A stretch of 64,000 bases of DNA. Source: Mauremys mutica (taxonomy: Eukaryota; Chordata; Testudines; Geoemydidae). The stretch is taken from assembly GCF_020497125.1 (NCBI RefSeq), contig NC_059075.1, positions 33,392,003 through 33,456,002 on the forward strand, given 5' to 3'. The notes below the pieces were generated by a model. That model saw nothing but the letters and a program-made list of their open reading frames with translations, made no database searches and had not been told where the DNA came from. Within the stretch, counting starts at the first letter, position 1. Every line of letters starts with the position of its first letter. The position numbers and the translations under genes are program-made. This document shows, piece by piece, positions 34,800 to 49,312 of this stretch.

Positions 34800-35690
34800 A
34801 TGATGGCCTTGTTGCTGCATGGCTGAATGCAGAAGAACGGGCATGCTTGGCTTGTGTTCAACAGGTCCTCATGGGTAGCAGAAAGCCCTGGGCTTCGGAC
34901 CAGGGTTTCCGGCCTGACCAGGCCTCTCTCCAGTTTATCCTGCACTATCTTCTTCACCACAAGCTTCGGGGCCTGTCTTTCTCAACAGCCAAGGTCCGCT
35001 TGGCAGCTATTTCAGCCTTCCACCCTCCAACACAAGGCAGTTTGATCTTTGAACATGACATGGGGGTTCGGTTTCTGAAAAGCCTGGAGCGGTTCTACCC
35101 TCAAGTCCACGACCTGTCCCACCTTGGGACCTGAACGTCATGCTGTCTAGGCTCACAGGTCCACCCTTTGAGCCATTAGCTTCTTGTTCCCTTCTGCTGC
35201 TCTCGTGGAAGGTCTCCTTTCTGGTGGTTGTAACGTCAGCCTGCAGGGTCTCCGAAATTAGAGTTCTCACTTCGGAACCACTCTATACAGTGTTCTATAA
35301 GGATAAAGTTCAACTGCGACTGCACCCAGCCTTCTTGTCCAAGTTAGTTTCACAGTTTCATATGAACATTTACCGGTTTTCTTCCCAAAACCTCATAAGT
35401 CAGATGAGGAGTGCAGACTACACTCTCTTGATGTTACAAGAGCGCTGGCTTTTTATACTGGAAAGGACTAAACCATTCTGGAAGTCAACACAGCTCTTTG
35501 TTGCAGTAGCAAACAGAATGAAGTGCCTCCCTATGTCTACAGAGAGGATTTCATCACGGATCACTGCCTGCATCAAGTTTTGCTGTGAGCTGACAAAGGT
35601 ACCTTCTATGGTGACTGTAACTGCTTATTCTGCTACAGTGCAAGCCTCTTTAGCAGCCTTCTTGGCCCGGGTGCCGATTTGAGATATCTG
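34800..35690 (+). pseudogene. DIRS-A tyrosine recombinase
   Basis: The core-binding part at 34850-35130 includes AKVRLAAISAFHPPTQG. The catalytic part at 35140-35682 has TGPPFEPLA, TSACRVSEIRVLTSEPLY (catalytic Arg I in ACRVSE) and TVFYKDKVQLRLHPAFLSKL. The place where the H-x-x-R box should stand reads AYSATVQASLAAFLARVPI, so that box is lost. DIRS elements use this enzyme in place of an integrase to insert a circular DNA. The frame is open for 180 codons but the enzyme should be inactive. Confidence 0.72.
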
Positions 35691-35730
35691 CAGGGTCGCT
35701 ACTTGACATGAACAAGCACTCAAAGAAGAA

Positions 35731-36035
35731 AAAATGGTTACCTGCCTTTAGTAACTGTTCTTCGAGATGTGTTGCTCATGTCCATTCCATTAACTGCCCT
35801 CCTACCCCTCTGTTGCAGTTATCGGCAAGAAGGAACTGAGGGGGCATAGGGACGGCGGTGCCGCATATACCAGCACATGAGCACGGCACTCCAAAGGACC
35901 CCAGAGCTGGCCCTACGGATACCACTAAGGCAAAAAATTCCGACAACTGGGCACGTGGGCACATACACACCTTGCATGGAATGGACATGAGCAACACATC
36001 TCTAAGAACAACAGTTGCGAAAGGTAGATAACCGT
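35731..36035. repeat. DIRS-A right terminus, self-complementary
   Basis: GAGATGTGTTGCTCATGTCC at 35765 is opposed by GGACATGAGCAACACATCTC at 35983, so the right end folds into a stem of at least 27 bases around a loop of about 190. The same sequence is also inverse to the left terminus at 19070-19240, the usual terminal and internal complementarity of DIRS elements. Confidence 0.75.
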
Positions 36036-36039
36036 TTTT

Positions 36040-36979
36040 TACCTGGAAGTAGCAAATTGCACTTTTTAATGCACTTTATAAACCTTTAAGCTGAGGAAGC
36101 AATAGAAGCATCAGCTGTAATTCAAGGAGCTATTGGAGTGGAAAATATGGGCACATCTTGTGGTCATTCAACAAAATTAGCCATTTTCCTTTCTATGCAG
36201 GTCAAAAACATGCTTCCACAGGTGTACAAAACAAGTCATCTGGCTGTTTTAAATGTATATAAGAAAATAATAGACCTTTTTGATAATCTTTTAATAGCAC
36301 GGGAGTTTGTTCAAAAATATGATTAATGACATGCTACTTTGGAAATGTCTAACTAGGTATCAGATGATTGATGTAATACATTGTATCATTTGTGGATTAG
36401 TGCAGTTTTTGGTTTGCATTCGTTCTGCATCAATATAATCTATTGAAATAACATCCTGAATGGCTAGCTACATTCAATTTGCATTTTTTTAATAAACAAG
36501 CAACCCTACCTATACTATACTTGTAGGCCTGTGCAGTGCAAGGTAGGTCTGATATGCTTCAAATGCAGAACACAAAAAACCCTTCCTGTAGACCTATAAA
36601 ATATTAGATTGTATATTTTTGGCGTTTACTGCGACTGCTGTCTGATGCCTTTGTGAAACTGAGATGTATATAGTATTTTTTACATTTTAAGAATGAACCA
36701 TTTAGTCAAGTATGAGGCATATTAAAGAACTAAGGAGATTTTATAATATATAACTGTTTTATTTTTCTTTGTGTAGTATAATCCAGTCTGGAAAACTGGC
36801 AGCAATTTTGCTACCATTCATCCCCTCCATCTCTCCAACTTTGATTTTGTGGTTGTGCCTATCACATTGTCTTTTGGAAGCATGTCACTAGTCACTTGGG
36901 AATATGAATATTTGGATCAAAACTTTGTAAGGAGTCATAGCCACAGACAACTCTGAGTTACTTTGATCATTGAGGCAGT
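36040..36979. other. intron, no feature recognised
   Basis: AT-rich spacer between two DIRS-related segments; no repeats recognised. Confidence 0.35.
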
Positions 36980-38660
36980 AAAACAAGAACTCAATTCCTG
37001 TTCCTTCATCTACTGTAACTTTGACCATTCTTTATTATGTTTTATTGTTTCTAGGTACTATAATTATACAGCCCCTCATCATCATAGTATCTAATTATCT
37101 TGTTTTGTTTTATTAGTTAAAGTTTATTTTATTAGTAGTTAGTTTTAATTAATATTATTGCAGTTGTGTGAGCCTAATGACACTTCAGTGAATCTCTGGT
37201 TCTATGCTATGGCCTGTCACCATTTTTTATTTGTCTGCTATATCCCTCGGCTAGCCTTTTGTTCAGGATCGTGGTATTTTTGGACCAACAGAAGAAATCA
37301 GATCATTTTTGTTATGGGAAAAAATGTTGGTCTCTGACCAATCTACGTGCTGCCTAACATGTCTGGATGAGGGATGCCTGCCCAGCTGATGCCTGATGTA
37401 TCAAAATGTTATGCCTTCAATATGGAAAGATGAATTTTCACTTTTCTCATCTTCAAAGTGGCATTAAAGGCATCTAACTCTGACTCCGAAGGACAGAGAG
37501 TCTTTACCTTGTTTGTACTCAGCTTCCTAAGTGGAAATTAAAGGATGGAGCCAAAGTTTGTTCATATCTGAATATTATAAGAAACTGTAAAGATTGATTA
37601 ACCCAGTGAGTTCAGGATCTTGGGTCTGCTCAAAAGAGAGGAAAGCAAAGAAGAAAAGAAAGAGACCAAGCTTATTTACTTCCTGTTTCTATTCTTAGAA
37701 TGACAAGAATCGTGGATCTGGTGGGGTGGTTGGCTGGTGCCGAAAGTCCTCCTAGATTCAAATGATTTCAGCAATTATGATGTTTTGTGTCAAATACTTC
37801 AGATTCAAAGGTGACTGTAGTCCCGGAGCCAGGATCCATCCTTGGCACAAAATGAATGCAGTGAGTTGAGAAACTTGAATCATGTCTGTTCCCTGGAAAG
37901 GATCTGGCTCTCTCTTCCTTGGTTTCCACTCCACCATAGTAGGCAGCCTTTGCCCATTAAATCTTTTGAGTTTTCTCTGCCCAGGAAATTGAACTCTGAT
38001 AGAAGCTGATTCCTTGTTCTCTTGTAGTAGGCCTCACTGCATTCTAGGATGGTATTTGGTTTCACTGGAAATAATCTCATCTCAGGCACAACTAAAGTGT
38101 GTGCTGAGATTGTGCATACTGTTGGATCTTGGGCCTCTGACATTAGAGAATTTTGAATCCTTCTTGGCTACTACCTTTCAAGATGTTATCCTCTCCCCCA
38201 ACCCTCCAAAGTTTCCAGGAAAGAAGCTCCGCAGCTTCAGAAGATGTGCACATGCCAGGAAGAGATCAGTTGCAAATGAGCACAAATGCTGCATCTTCTG
38301 ACTTGGAGTGAATCATGACATACCTGAGAGTCAGATCTGCCTCAAGATGTTAACCAGAGTCTTCAAGCTTGGGAATATCTCAGAAACTTCCTAGAAGTAC
38401 CTCTGAGACACTTCTTTAAACCAAATCTGCAGTTACCCCAGAGTTTCTGCTTTGTCAGGGTAGGGAATACTAAATTCAACACAGAGATTCTTGGTGCCCC
38501 CCTGTGTTGAGGGATTTTGTGGAATTGGCATCAACACTTGGTAGAGCGGTGTCCTTACCTACCCACCCCTGTCAGCACACCATGGAGGTTTGCAGTGAAT
38601 TACTTACAGGTGCCTGAGATGGACTTGTTCTCTTTTTAGAAGCCCATCACAGGGAACCTG
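36980..38660 (+). mobile_element. possible old DIRS 5' region
   Basis: TTCCTGTTCCTTCATCTACT at 37000 resembles the leader of DIRS B (CTGTTCCTTCTCTACCATCT). CTGCCTAACATGTCTGGATG then AGGGATGCCTGCCC at 37350 parallels the Cys-rich gag start of the DIRS copies (C-x-x-C-x-D/E-x-G). No open frame remains. If correct, this is the oldest DIRS in the window. Confidence 0.4.
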
Positions 38661-38894
38661 GGCTCTGACTTCCCTTAAAGAGGTCAATTACCATGTTACA
38701 AAAGCATGTTCTTGAAGATGAGTACTGATATGGAGGATACTAAAGTGAAGTATGCGTCTAGTGTAGAGGAACAGGAAGGCAATGACTCTGCTTTAGGTGA
38801 CATGACATATCCCAATTTTTTAAAAAGCTAGCAACATCAATAATTCCTGTGCCAAAATGCTAAAAGACCAAGATTAAAATGTATAACAAAAATA

Positions 38895-38995
38895 AATGAC
38901 TAGCCTAAGGTCTTGCACTAAGTTAATGGCAAAGGGAGGATTAGAACTTGGAAATTCTTGGCTTCAAGTCCTATACTCTGTCCACTAGACCATCC
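38895..38995 (+). repeat. MIR/CORE-SINE-like fragment, diverged
   Basis: AAGGTCTTGCACTAAGTTAA, then AGGATTAGAACTTGGAAATT and TGTCCACTAGACCA follow the same order as the fragment at 1127-1250. Confidence 0.5.
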
Positions 38996-39114
38996 ATATA
39001 AAAAATCTGCCTAAATACAACACATCAACTGTGGTTTATCTGTTTGTACATTCTTTCATCTCATAATATAACAAGTAGTGTTTTGTATGATTTATAGTAT
39101 ATCTAGTATAATAA

Positions 39115-40707
<1,593 letters not shown>

Positions 40708-41106
40708 AGGCTATGTTCTTGTTCAAGGAGCATCCCTGTGAGTGCTCCACTTTAGGTGTCTTGACGCCCTGAACTTGTAATTGGAGATTTTTGGTAGCAG
40801 TGCCCGGTTGGGCTGCGCAAGCGCTATAGCTGTGTCACACCGCTCCGAGAAGTCTTTACACAGCGGCGCACAGCCAACCGTCCTCCTGTTCCTTCTCTAC
40901 CATCTTTGGCTTGAGTCGGAGTGATCAGCAGCACCTTCTCTTACCTCATATAAGATTTATAGTAGCTAGTTCATAGTGATACGGTTAGCTTAATTGTAGT
41001 TAGCTTCCCTATCCCCTTACCTTACTCTAATTTCTTTAATTTTCACACAAAAAAAGTCTCCCTTTACCTTTCTACCCCTGTCTTTCCAGCAGGTTTATCC
41101 CTGTTT

Positions 41107-43398
41107 TTGTCTAAGAGACCGACTCTCTCGGGCATGCCCAGCTCACCTGGTTTTAAATGCTGCCTGACTTGCAGACTCTCCATACTGGTCTCTGACAGCC
41201 AGGCTCAGTGTGTCCACTTCCTCGTCGAGACACACATTACTCAAAAGTGCCCACACTGCAAAAAGCTGACAGCCAGGACAAGAAAAGTCAGAGATCTCTA
41301 ACTGAAGCTCCTCATGATGGAGAAATCCCTCAGGCCAGTCTCTGACCCCAAGTCCAGGCCACCCCCTGGCAACGGTTGCTCTACTTCAACAACAGCTGCC
41401 AAAGAGCCTGTTCCTAGAAAGGTTACCAAAAAGCGGTCACGGACATCCCTGCATGGAGAATCACCTAAAAGAAAGCGATCTCCAACTGAAAAATCTGCCC
41501 TGGTATCGATGGCACCGAGATTGCCAGACTGCGAGGCACTGGGATTGTCTGGCACAGAGAGTTCCTGAAGAGCTAAAGACCCTATGCAGGCAAGCTCTAA
41601 AGGAGGTTTACACACTAAACTGAAACATTCCAGCTCATCACCCACGGAGCCGAAGAAGATCTTGGCATGGAGTGGTATAATGGTGCCACTTGCTGTACCT
41701 ATGCCACATAGCCCTAAATCCTCGGCACCGCAGCTTCAACTCATGCTCCCAGGCGGTCCACCATGTCGTCTCTGGCACCGAGCCTCACGGTTCCACAGTA
41801 ATTCATAAGGCATGCGGACCTGATAGTGGCCTCAGTGCCTGAATATTTACTCGCCACCGAGGATACCTCATCCAAATCAGTACCAAGCCACCTGACTATT
41901 CCTTGCAGATCAGCCCCCCCATCTCTAGTGATGAAGAAGAAGAGGATGATGGAGTAATATATATTGCTTGCCACTTCTCACCCAAGCCAGGACCATCTCA
42001 TCACCAACCACTTGTGGATATATGAGGATGTGGTCACCTATGGACACCCCCCCCATACCATTCCCACCTAACTGGTCATACTGGGATCCATGGGCAATGT
42101 ATAGGGCCCAAAACCACAGTTCCCCTAGCTTCCTTAGGTCCAGAACAGCCAGGTCTCCTTCATCAACTGTTCTGGCACCCTTGGAAACACAAGAGGAAGA
42201 CACTGAGGAACCTGAGGATATAGCTGAGCATGACACTTTTCTGCCTACTCACCTCTCTTTGTTGTCACCGGACGAAACTATAATGCCACCACCCCCCACC
42301 ATGGGGGATGATTTCAAATCCTTTCAGGACCTCTTCAAAAGGGTTGCTGAATCCCTAGACATTACGTTGGCTCAGCTACCAGAAGCCCAACATAAGCTCT
42401 CAGACATACTCCAGGCATACCCATCAGCAAAGATATCTCTGCCAATTAATTATGCAATCATGGAGCCTGCAAAAATAATCTGGCAGATACCTTCTACAGC
42501 ACTACGCTCATGTAAAAGATTCGACAAAAAATATTATGTGCCAGAAAAAGGGGCTGAGTTCCTATTTACACATCCCATGCCAAACTCCTTAGTAGTGGAG
42601 ACAGTGAACCAAAGGGGAAAACAACACCAGTCCCAAACGACCCCATACGATAAGGATTGGAAAAGGCTGGACCTTTTTGGGCAGAAAGCTTATTCCTTAG
42701 CTACACTTCAGTTTCGCATAGCCAACTACGCAACCCTGCTGGCCAAATATACATGCAATCTGTTCTCCAAAATATCAGCTTTTATTGAAAATGTATCCAA
42801 TGACAAAAAAGAACAGTATAAGGCAAACATTTCTGAGGGGTCTCTCATCGCCAGGATGGCCCTACAGGCCTCCTTTGACTTTGCAGACACGGCAGCATGT
42901 TCCATCGCAACATCTATGGTCATGCGCTGTGCATCTTGGCTCCACCTCTCCAAGTTCCAAAAGGAGATCCAGGCAACCGTTGAAGACTTACCCTTCGAGG
43001 GTCAGAAACTTTGCAGACAAAACGGATGTCTCATTGCATACCCTAAAAGACTCAAGGATGACCTTAAAAACCCTTGGTATTTACATATCTGCAAACAAAA
43101 AGAAACAGCAGGTTTTACAATCAGAGATTCTTGTCTACGCCATACTCTCAGCTCCAAAGACAGTATGACCAATGACGTAAACAAAGAACAGACGTTGGCA
43201 GGACCAAGATCAACCTTTGACGTCTTAATAATCCACCTCTACACAATCATTTTGAAGGTGTGGTCGAGGGCACGAGACCTCCACACACTGTTACTCTGGA
43301 ACCAGAAAAGGTCCCCTGCCCATTCGGAGACTCTGTCACCATACTACTCAGTCTGGAACAGCATCACGACAGACAAATGGGTTTTAGGGATTATCTAA
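41107..43398 (+). pseudogene. DIRS-B gag-like gene, mostly open
   Basis: The Cys-rich start at 41122-41301 (SPGFKCCLTCRL, CPHCKKLTARTRK) is followed by frame changes, then a 476-codon open frame from 41968 to 43398. That frame contains PNWSYWDPWAMYRAQ, an acidic stretch (TQEEDTEEPEDIAEHD) and the conserved DIRS core: DITLAQLPEAQHKLSDILQA, MEPAKIIWQIPSTA, FDKKYYVPEKGAEFLFTHP, WKRLDLFGQKAYSLATLQF, CSIATSMVMRCASWL and ATVEDLPFEG. It is the longest open frame in the window. The last 100 codons diverge from the core, perhaps after a frameshift near 43010. Confidence 0.7.
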
Positions 43399-43439
43399 AA
43401 GGGCTACTCTATCCCCTTTATTTCTGTCACCTACCCACC

Positions 43440-44090
43440 CCCCTTTCCTGTTCCTCTTCAGGGACCCCTCTCACGAGCACCTGTTACAACAGGAAATAAA
43501 CCACCTTGTACAAATAGATGCCATGGAACTTGTACCATCGCAACACAGGGGAAGAGGTTTTTATTCACACCACTTTCTAACTCAGAAAAAGACCAGTGGG
43601 TGGAGACCCATCCTGGATTTACAAAAACTCAACAAATTCATGAGAATATATCAAAATGGTGACTCTAACCACAATAATTCCGGCATTAGAGAAGGGAGAT
43701 TGGCTCTTGGCCCTTGACCTACAGGATGCTTATTTTCATATTAATATCCACCCGTCTCACAGAAGATTTTTGAGAGTCACCCAAGGGAAACAGTATTTCC
43801 AATGCAGAGTACTACCCTTTGGCCTATCCACTGCCCCAAGGGTTTTTCCCAAGGTTTTCACTGTCGTTGCAACTCAGTTCCGCAGACACAGAGTAAGGAT
43901 ATTTCCATACTTGGACGACTGCCTCATATGGGCACCAACATGGCAAGAAGTTATAAACGCCATGCAGAGCACAATAACCCTTTTCACGAACCTAGGGTTG
44001 CAAACAAATACGCAAAAGTTTACACTGGTTCCTCTCCAAAAGTTAGATTCACAGGCGACTATCTCGACTGTCTAACAGCAACAACAACAT
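43440..44090 (+). pseudogene. DIRS-B reverse transcriptase
   Basis: HRGRGFYSHHFLTQKKTSGW and RPILDLQKLNKFM in one frame. Then, after a frameshift near 43650, LALDLQDAYFHINIHPSHRR (motif A), RVLPFGLSTAPRVFPKVF (motif B) and IFPYLDDCLIWAP (motif C, Y-L-D-D), followed by FTNLGLQTNTQKFTLVP. All three catalytic Asp are present. The frameshift and a stop at 44073 break it. Confidence 0.78.
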
Positions 44091-44302
44091 TACCCCAACA
44101 ATGCTTCCTCACTCTAGTCAATCTAATTTCAGTGTTGAGGGACAGTCCACAAACATCTGCTAAAATGTGTTTACAACTCTTGGGGCACATGTCAGCAACA
44201 ACGTTTGTGGTAAAGCATGCCAGACTCTGCATAAGATGCTTGACAGGTCTGGCTTTGAACAGTGTATATACTGCCAAATAGTCTCTCAACAGATGCCTCA
44301 CA

Positions 44303-45120
44303 ATGCCACGCAGAGTAAAAAACTCATTAACATGGTGGATGCAACCAAGGAATGTCTGCCCTATCCAACAAAGAACTCCAACCCTGACAATCATGACAGA
44401 TGCTTCCCTAATAGGTTGGGGGTGGGGGGCACATCTACTCAACAATATGGTCCAAGGCCACTGGTTCCCAGCAGAGTCCAACCTCCACGTAAACTTACTG
44501 GAGCTAAGAGCAGTCCGAAATGCATGTGACCACTTTCTCCCTCTAATCAAGAACAATGCCATTAAGATCCTCATGGACAATATAGCTTACATGTTTTACA
44601 CAGTATAAACCACCAAGGGGAAGCAGAATCATACTCCCTATGTACAGAGGCAATGTGCATTTGGAATTGGTGCATCACCAACAACATAGAGATATCGGCA
44701 TCCTATCTGCCGGGATGTCAGAATACAACAGCAGATGTACTAAGCAGGGATTTTTCACAAACTCACGAGTGAGAGATGGACTCTGGAATTCTCAAATCCA
44801 TATTCAAACTATGGGGGTTCCCCACCATAGATCTATTCGCAACAGCTCAGAATGCCAAGTGCCCACAATATTGCTCCAGAGCTGGATTGGGACACCACTC
44901 CCTAGGCGACACTCTCATTATCAAATGGGAGGCGCCACTGATGTATGCATTTCCTCCAACCCCACTCCTAAGCCACGTCATTAAGAAGATCAATCAAGAC
45001 AAATCCAAGGTCATTCTCAGAGCCCTCACATGGCCCGGACAAACGTGGTTCCCATACTTGTGTCAGATGGCAGTGAAACCACTTCAAAGCCTTCCCTTAG
45101 TACCTCACCTTCTATCATAA
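44303..45120 (+). pseudogene. DIRS-B RNase H and following region
   Basis: IMTDASLIGWGWGAHLLNNM (RNase H first Asp in TDAS), NLHVNLLELRAVRNACDHFL (Glu) and IKILMDNIAYMF (second Asp). After further frames comes ILKSIFKLWGFPTIDLFATA and CSRAGLGHHSLGDTLIIKW, the DIRS-specific region between RNase H and recombinase. Two frameshifts are seen (about 44610 and 44780). Confidence 0.72.
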
Positions 45121-45511
45121 GATGTGGAACATGTCCGTCACCCCAACCTTGCAGTACTCCACCTCAAGTCCTGGTTACTCCATGGCTGACTTGGGTTGAG
45201 AAGGCCTGTTCAGAGGAAGTAAAAGATATATTACTGAACAGTCAGAGACTAAGTACAAGGAAGACATATATCCATAAGTGGAAACAATTCTGCACCTGGT
45301 GCCAAGATAAACAGATCTTACCACAATCGTCCCCCCAACCGAGGATCCTGGACAATATACTAGGACTTAAAAAAACAGGTCTATCCACAGCCTCCATCAG
45401 AGTACACTTGGCTGCTATTACCTCCTTCCATGACAAGGTGGACAGGGTCACCATATTTGCTCTCCCGACAATTAAGCGCTTCCTTACAGGCATTGAAAAC
45501 ACTTATCCCAC
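45030..45511 (+). pseudogene. DIRS-B tyrosine recombinase, N-terminal part
   Basis: SQRLSTRKTYIHKWKQFCTW and LSTASIRVHLAAITSFHD form the SAM-like core-binding domain. The copy stops at ENTYP just before the catalytic domain, where an LTR starts at 45512. Confidence 0.72.
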
Positions 45512-45834
45512 TGTGACAGGGTGCTGAGCAGAAATACTGCAGAATCAGCCCCCTGCCACACCAACCCCATTTAAGTGAATAAAGTGGAGCTGGCTGGAAA
45601 GAACCTGCCCAAATTGAGGAATGAGAGCCAGCTGCCAGCCCAATTAGCCAAAGGCTATATAAGAGGCTGAAAAGAAGGAAGCCAGGATGTTGGGCTGGAG
45701 GAAAGTGAGGGAGTCTAGGCAGGGAGAAAGCCCTTCCCTCCTGGGTTCAGACACAAGGAACCGAGAGCTGTGTAAGCAGTATGGTAAGAAGGTGGTGGGA
45801 GCACAAACTTGTAAATAAAAGCACCAGTGGTTCC
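45512..45834 (+). mobile_element. LTR fragment
   Basis: Begins TGTGACAGGGTGCTG, with a TATATAAG box at 45656 and AATAAAAGCACCAGTGG at 45817, a normal LTR order on the + strand. The 3' end is not evident: at about 45835 the sequence passes into a MITE. Confidence 0.5.
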
Positions 45835-46495
45835 TGTAATTGTAGGGGTCCTGACCCAAAAAGGAGTTGTCGAGGGGTCGCAAAGTTATTGTAGTGGGGG
45901 TTGCGGTGCTTCTACCCTTACTTCTGCATTGCTGATGATGATTGTGCTGCCTTCAGAGCTGGAGAGCAGTGGCTTCTGGCTGGGATCCTAGCTCTTAAGG
46001 TGGAGCTGCTGGTAGCAGCAGCGCAGAAGTAAGGATGGACTGGTATGATATTGCCAACCTTCTAGGCTGCTGCCTGCTGAGCTGGACCCTCACTCAGTCA
46101 GCAGCACCACCCTCCAGCCGCCCCGCTCTGAAGGCAGCAGCACAGGAGTAAGGGTGGCATGGTATGGTATTGCCACGCTTATTTTTATGCTACGGCTGGT
46201 GGGGGTGCTACCTTCAGAGCTGAGCGCCCGGCCAGCAGCCACCTCACTCTGGCCACCCAGCAATGAAGGCAGTGCAGAAGTAAGGACGGTAATACCCCGC
46301 CCCCCTAAAATAACCTTGCGACCCCCCTGCAACTCCCTTTTGGTTCAGGACCCCCAATTTAGAAATGCAGGTCCCCCCCTGAAATCTGTATAGTCGAGAA
46401 TAAAAGTACACAAAAGACCAGATTTCATGGGGGGACACCAGATTTCATGGTCTGTGATGCATTTTTCATGGCCATGAATTTGGTAGGGCTCTATA
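45835..46495. mobile_element. fold-back MITE, left end truncated
   Basis: GTAGGGGTCCTGACCCAAAA, GGAGTTGTCGAGGGGTCGCA is opposed by TGCGACCCCCCTGCAACTCC, CTTTTGGTTCAGGACCCCC at 46317-46360. Between them are shuffled pieces of GAAGGCAGCAGCACAGGAGT and TAAGGGTGGCATGG in both orientations. The right end has CATGAATTTGGTAGGGCTCT. It matches a hAT-like MITE layout that I remember from turtle DNA. Confidence 0.6.
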
Positions 46496-46519
46496 TATGA
46501 GTAAGCTCAGCAGACCCTG

Positions 46520-47410
46520 CAGTTCCAGTAACTTTCAGGAACTTTCGCATCTCATCTGATGGCAGACGGTCTCCAGGCTACTCTGACCTGTTGACAGTTC
46601 AGGAACAATCACCAATTACAAATTGACTTTTTAAAATACATCCTCTCCAAACTGTAGCAGCCACAGATGTGTCTAACCTGGGATGGGAAACCAATACAGA
46701 GGACTACACAATAAGAGAATTTTTATCTCTATAGGAACTGCACTTGGACATAATTATTCTGGAGATGAGGGCAGCTCTATACTGATAGAGGGCTTCCAAG
46801 GAGACTTGAGAAGCACCTACAACTCCAGTTCCTACAGTTAAAAAATGGTTTGTGGTGTCATGCAAACAGGACTGAGTAGACACTTTGTCCTCACCAGAAA
46901 AGCTACTTGACTAGTCTTTTCACCTGTCTAAGTGAAAGACTAAGTACTTCCAGGTACATTTGGCAGCCATTCTGGCCAATAGTGAACTAATTGAAGGTCA
47001 ACCAGTGTAATGTCTATGCAGTCCCTTGTCAGGTTCATGAAGGTCTTGACGCTTTTAAAACTTCTGATTAAAAAGCCTCCTGTGTCATGGGATATTACCG
47101 TAATATCAAGATGACAAAACTGATGAAAGCTCCTTTTAAGCCACTCAGTCTCTGTGAGCTTAAGTTCCTCACATGGCAAGTAATTTTTACCTGGTAGCAG
47201 TGAGTTCACCTTGCAGAGCCCTTGTAACAGACCCAATGTGTACCATATTTTACAAGGATAAGACAGTGCTGTGGACATATTGCAGGTTGCTCTCTAAGTT
47301 GGTGTCTGAATTCCACTTTAATAAGCTGTTTGTCCTGCCAGTGTGTTTTGCATGGCCATTCCGGAATACTCCTCTCCCTACACTTGATGTCTGAAGGTGC
47401 TTAGTGTTGT
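46520..47410 (+). mobile_element. DIRS fragment C (RNase H to recombinase)
   Basis: Around 46650-46780 the text ATDVSNLGWETNTEDYTIRE resembles the RNase H start. Around 46950 YFQVHLAAILAN matches the recombinase core-binding block (RVHLAAI). At 47215-47340 ALVTDPMCTIFYKDKTVLW and LLSKLVSEFHFNKLFVLP align with VFYKDKV...LSKLVSQFH of DIRS A. Stops are frequent. It repeats a region already present in DIRS B, so it is a separate older copy. Confidence 0.62.
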
Positions 47411-48931
<1,521 letters not shown>

Positions 48932-49146
48932 TAAAGGCATTTTTTGTGTGTGTTTTTTAACTGCAGCATTTTCTGTTATATCTAAGATAGTAATTATTAT
49001 GCATTCTTTATGATTTTTGACACATGTATATATTAATAGGTTCTCTTTCTAACTCCTATTAATAATAAAGATTAATTTCTGTTATGGTAGTGTCAGAGAC
49101 CCCAAGAAAGATCATCTGCCCATTGTGCTAGGTGTAGTACAGCATG

Positions 49147-49258
49147 CAGAGGTTTTTTATCCACGAAAGCTTATGCCCAAATAAATCTGTTAGTCTTTAA
49201 GGTCCCACTGGACTCCTTGTTGTTTTTGTGGATACAGACTAACACAGCTACCCCCTGG
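49147..49258 (+). mobile_element. Penelope-like 3' tail fragment
   Basis: TTTATCCACGAAAGCTTATG, CCCAAATAAATCTGTTAGTC, TTTAAGGTCCCACTGGACTC and GTGGATACAGACTAACACAG match the end of the Penelope element at 33157-34790 and the scraps at 10221. Confidence 0.72.
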
Positions 49259-49312
49259 TGCCTTGGAGAGGTTAGTCTAGTTTTTATAAATAATAGTTCT
49301 GCAATTAATAGT

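Larger units (their letters stand above)
19045..36035 (+). mobile_element. DIRS retrotransposon A, interrupted by four later insertions
   Basis: A tyrosine-recombinase retrotransposon in the sense of the host gene. The left terminus (19045-19240) and right terminus (35840-36020) are inverted copies: GTGGGAATTTTTTGCCTTAG near 19117 is opposed by the inverse CTAAGGCAAAAAATTCCGAC at 35926. The order is gag-like, reverse transcriptase, RNase H, tyrosine recombinase. Insertions split it: Gypsy 19991-22642, retrovirus 24877-31495, a DNA element 32303-33156 and Penelope 33157-34790. Roughly 6 kb is DIRS proper. The segment between RNase H and recombinase appears deleted. All genes are broken. Confidence 0.82.
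40708..45511 (+). mobile_element. DIRS retrotransposon B
   Basis: The left terminus (GAGCATCCCTGTGAGTGCTCC, TTTAGGTGTCTTG, GGAGATTTTTGGTAGCAGTG) is related to that of DIRS D at 50935. The order is gag-like, reverse transcriptase, RNase H and tyrosine recombinase. It is cut off inside the recombinase at 45511 by an LTR, so the catalytic half and right terminus are missing. Confidence 0.8.
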
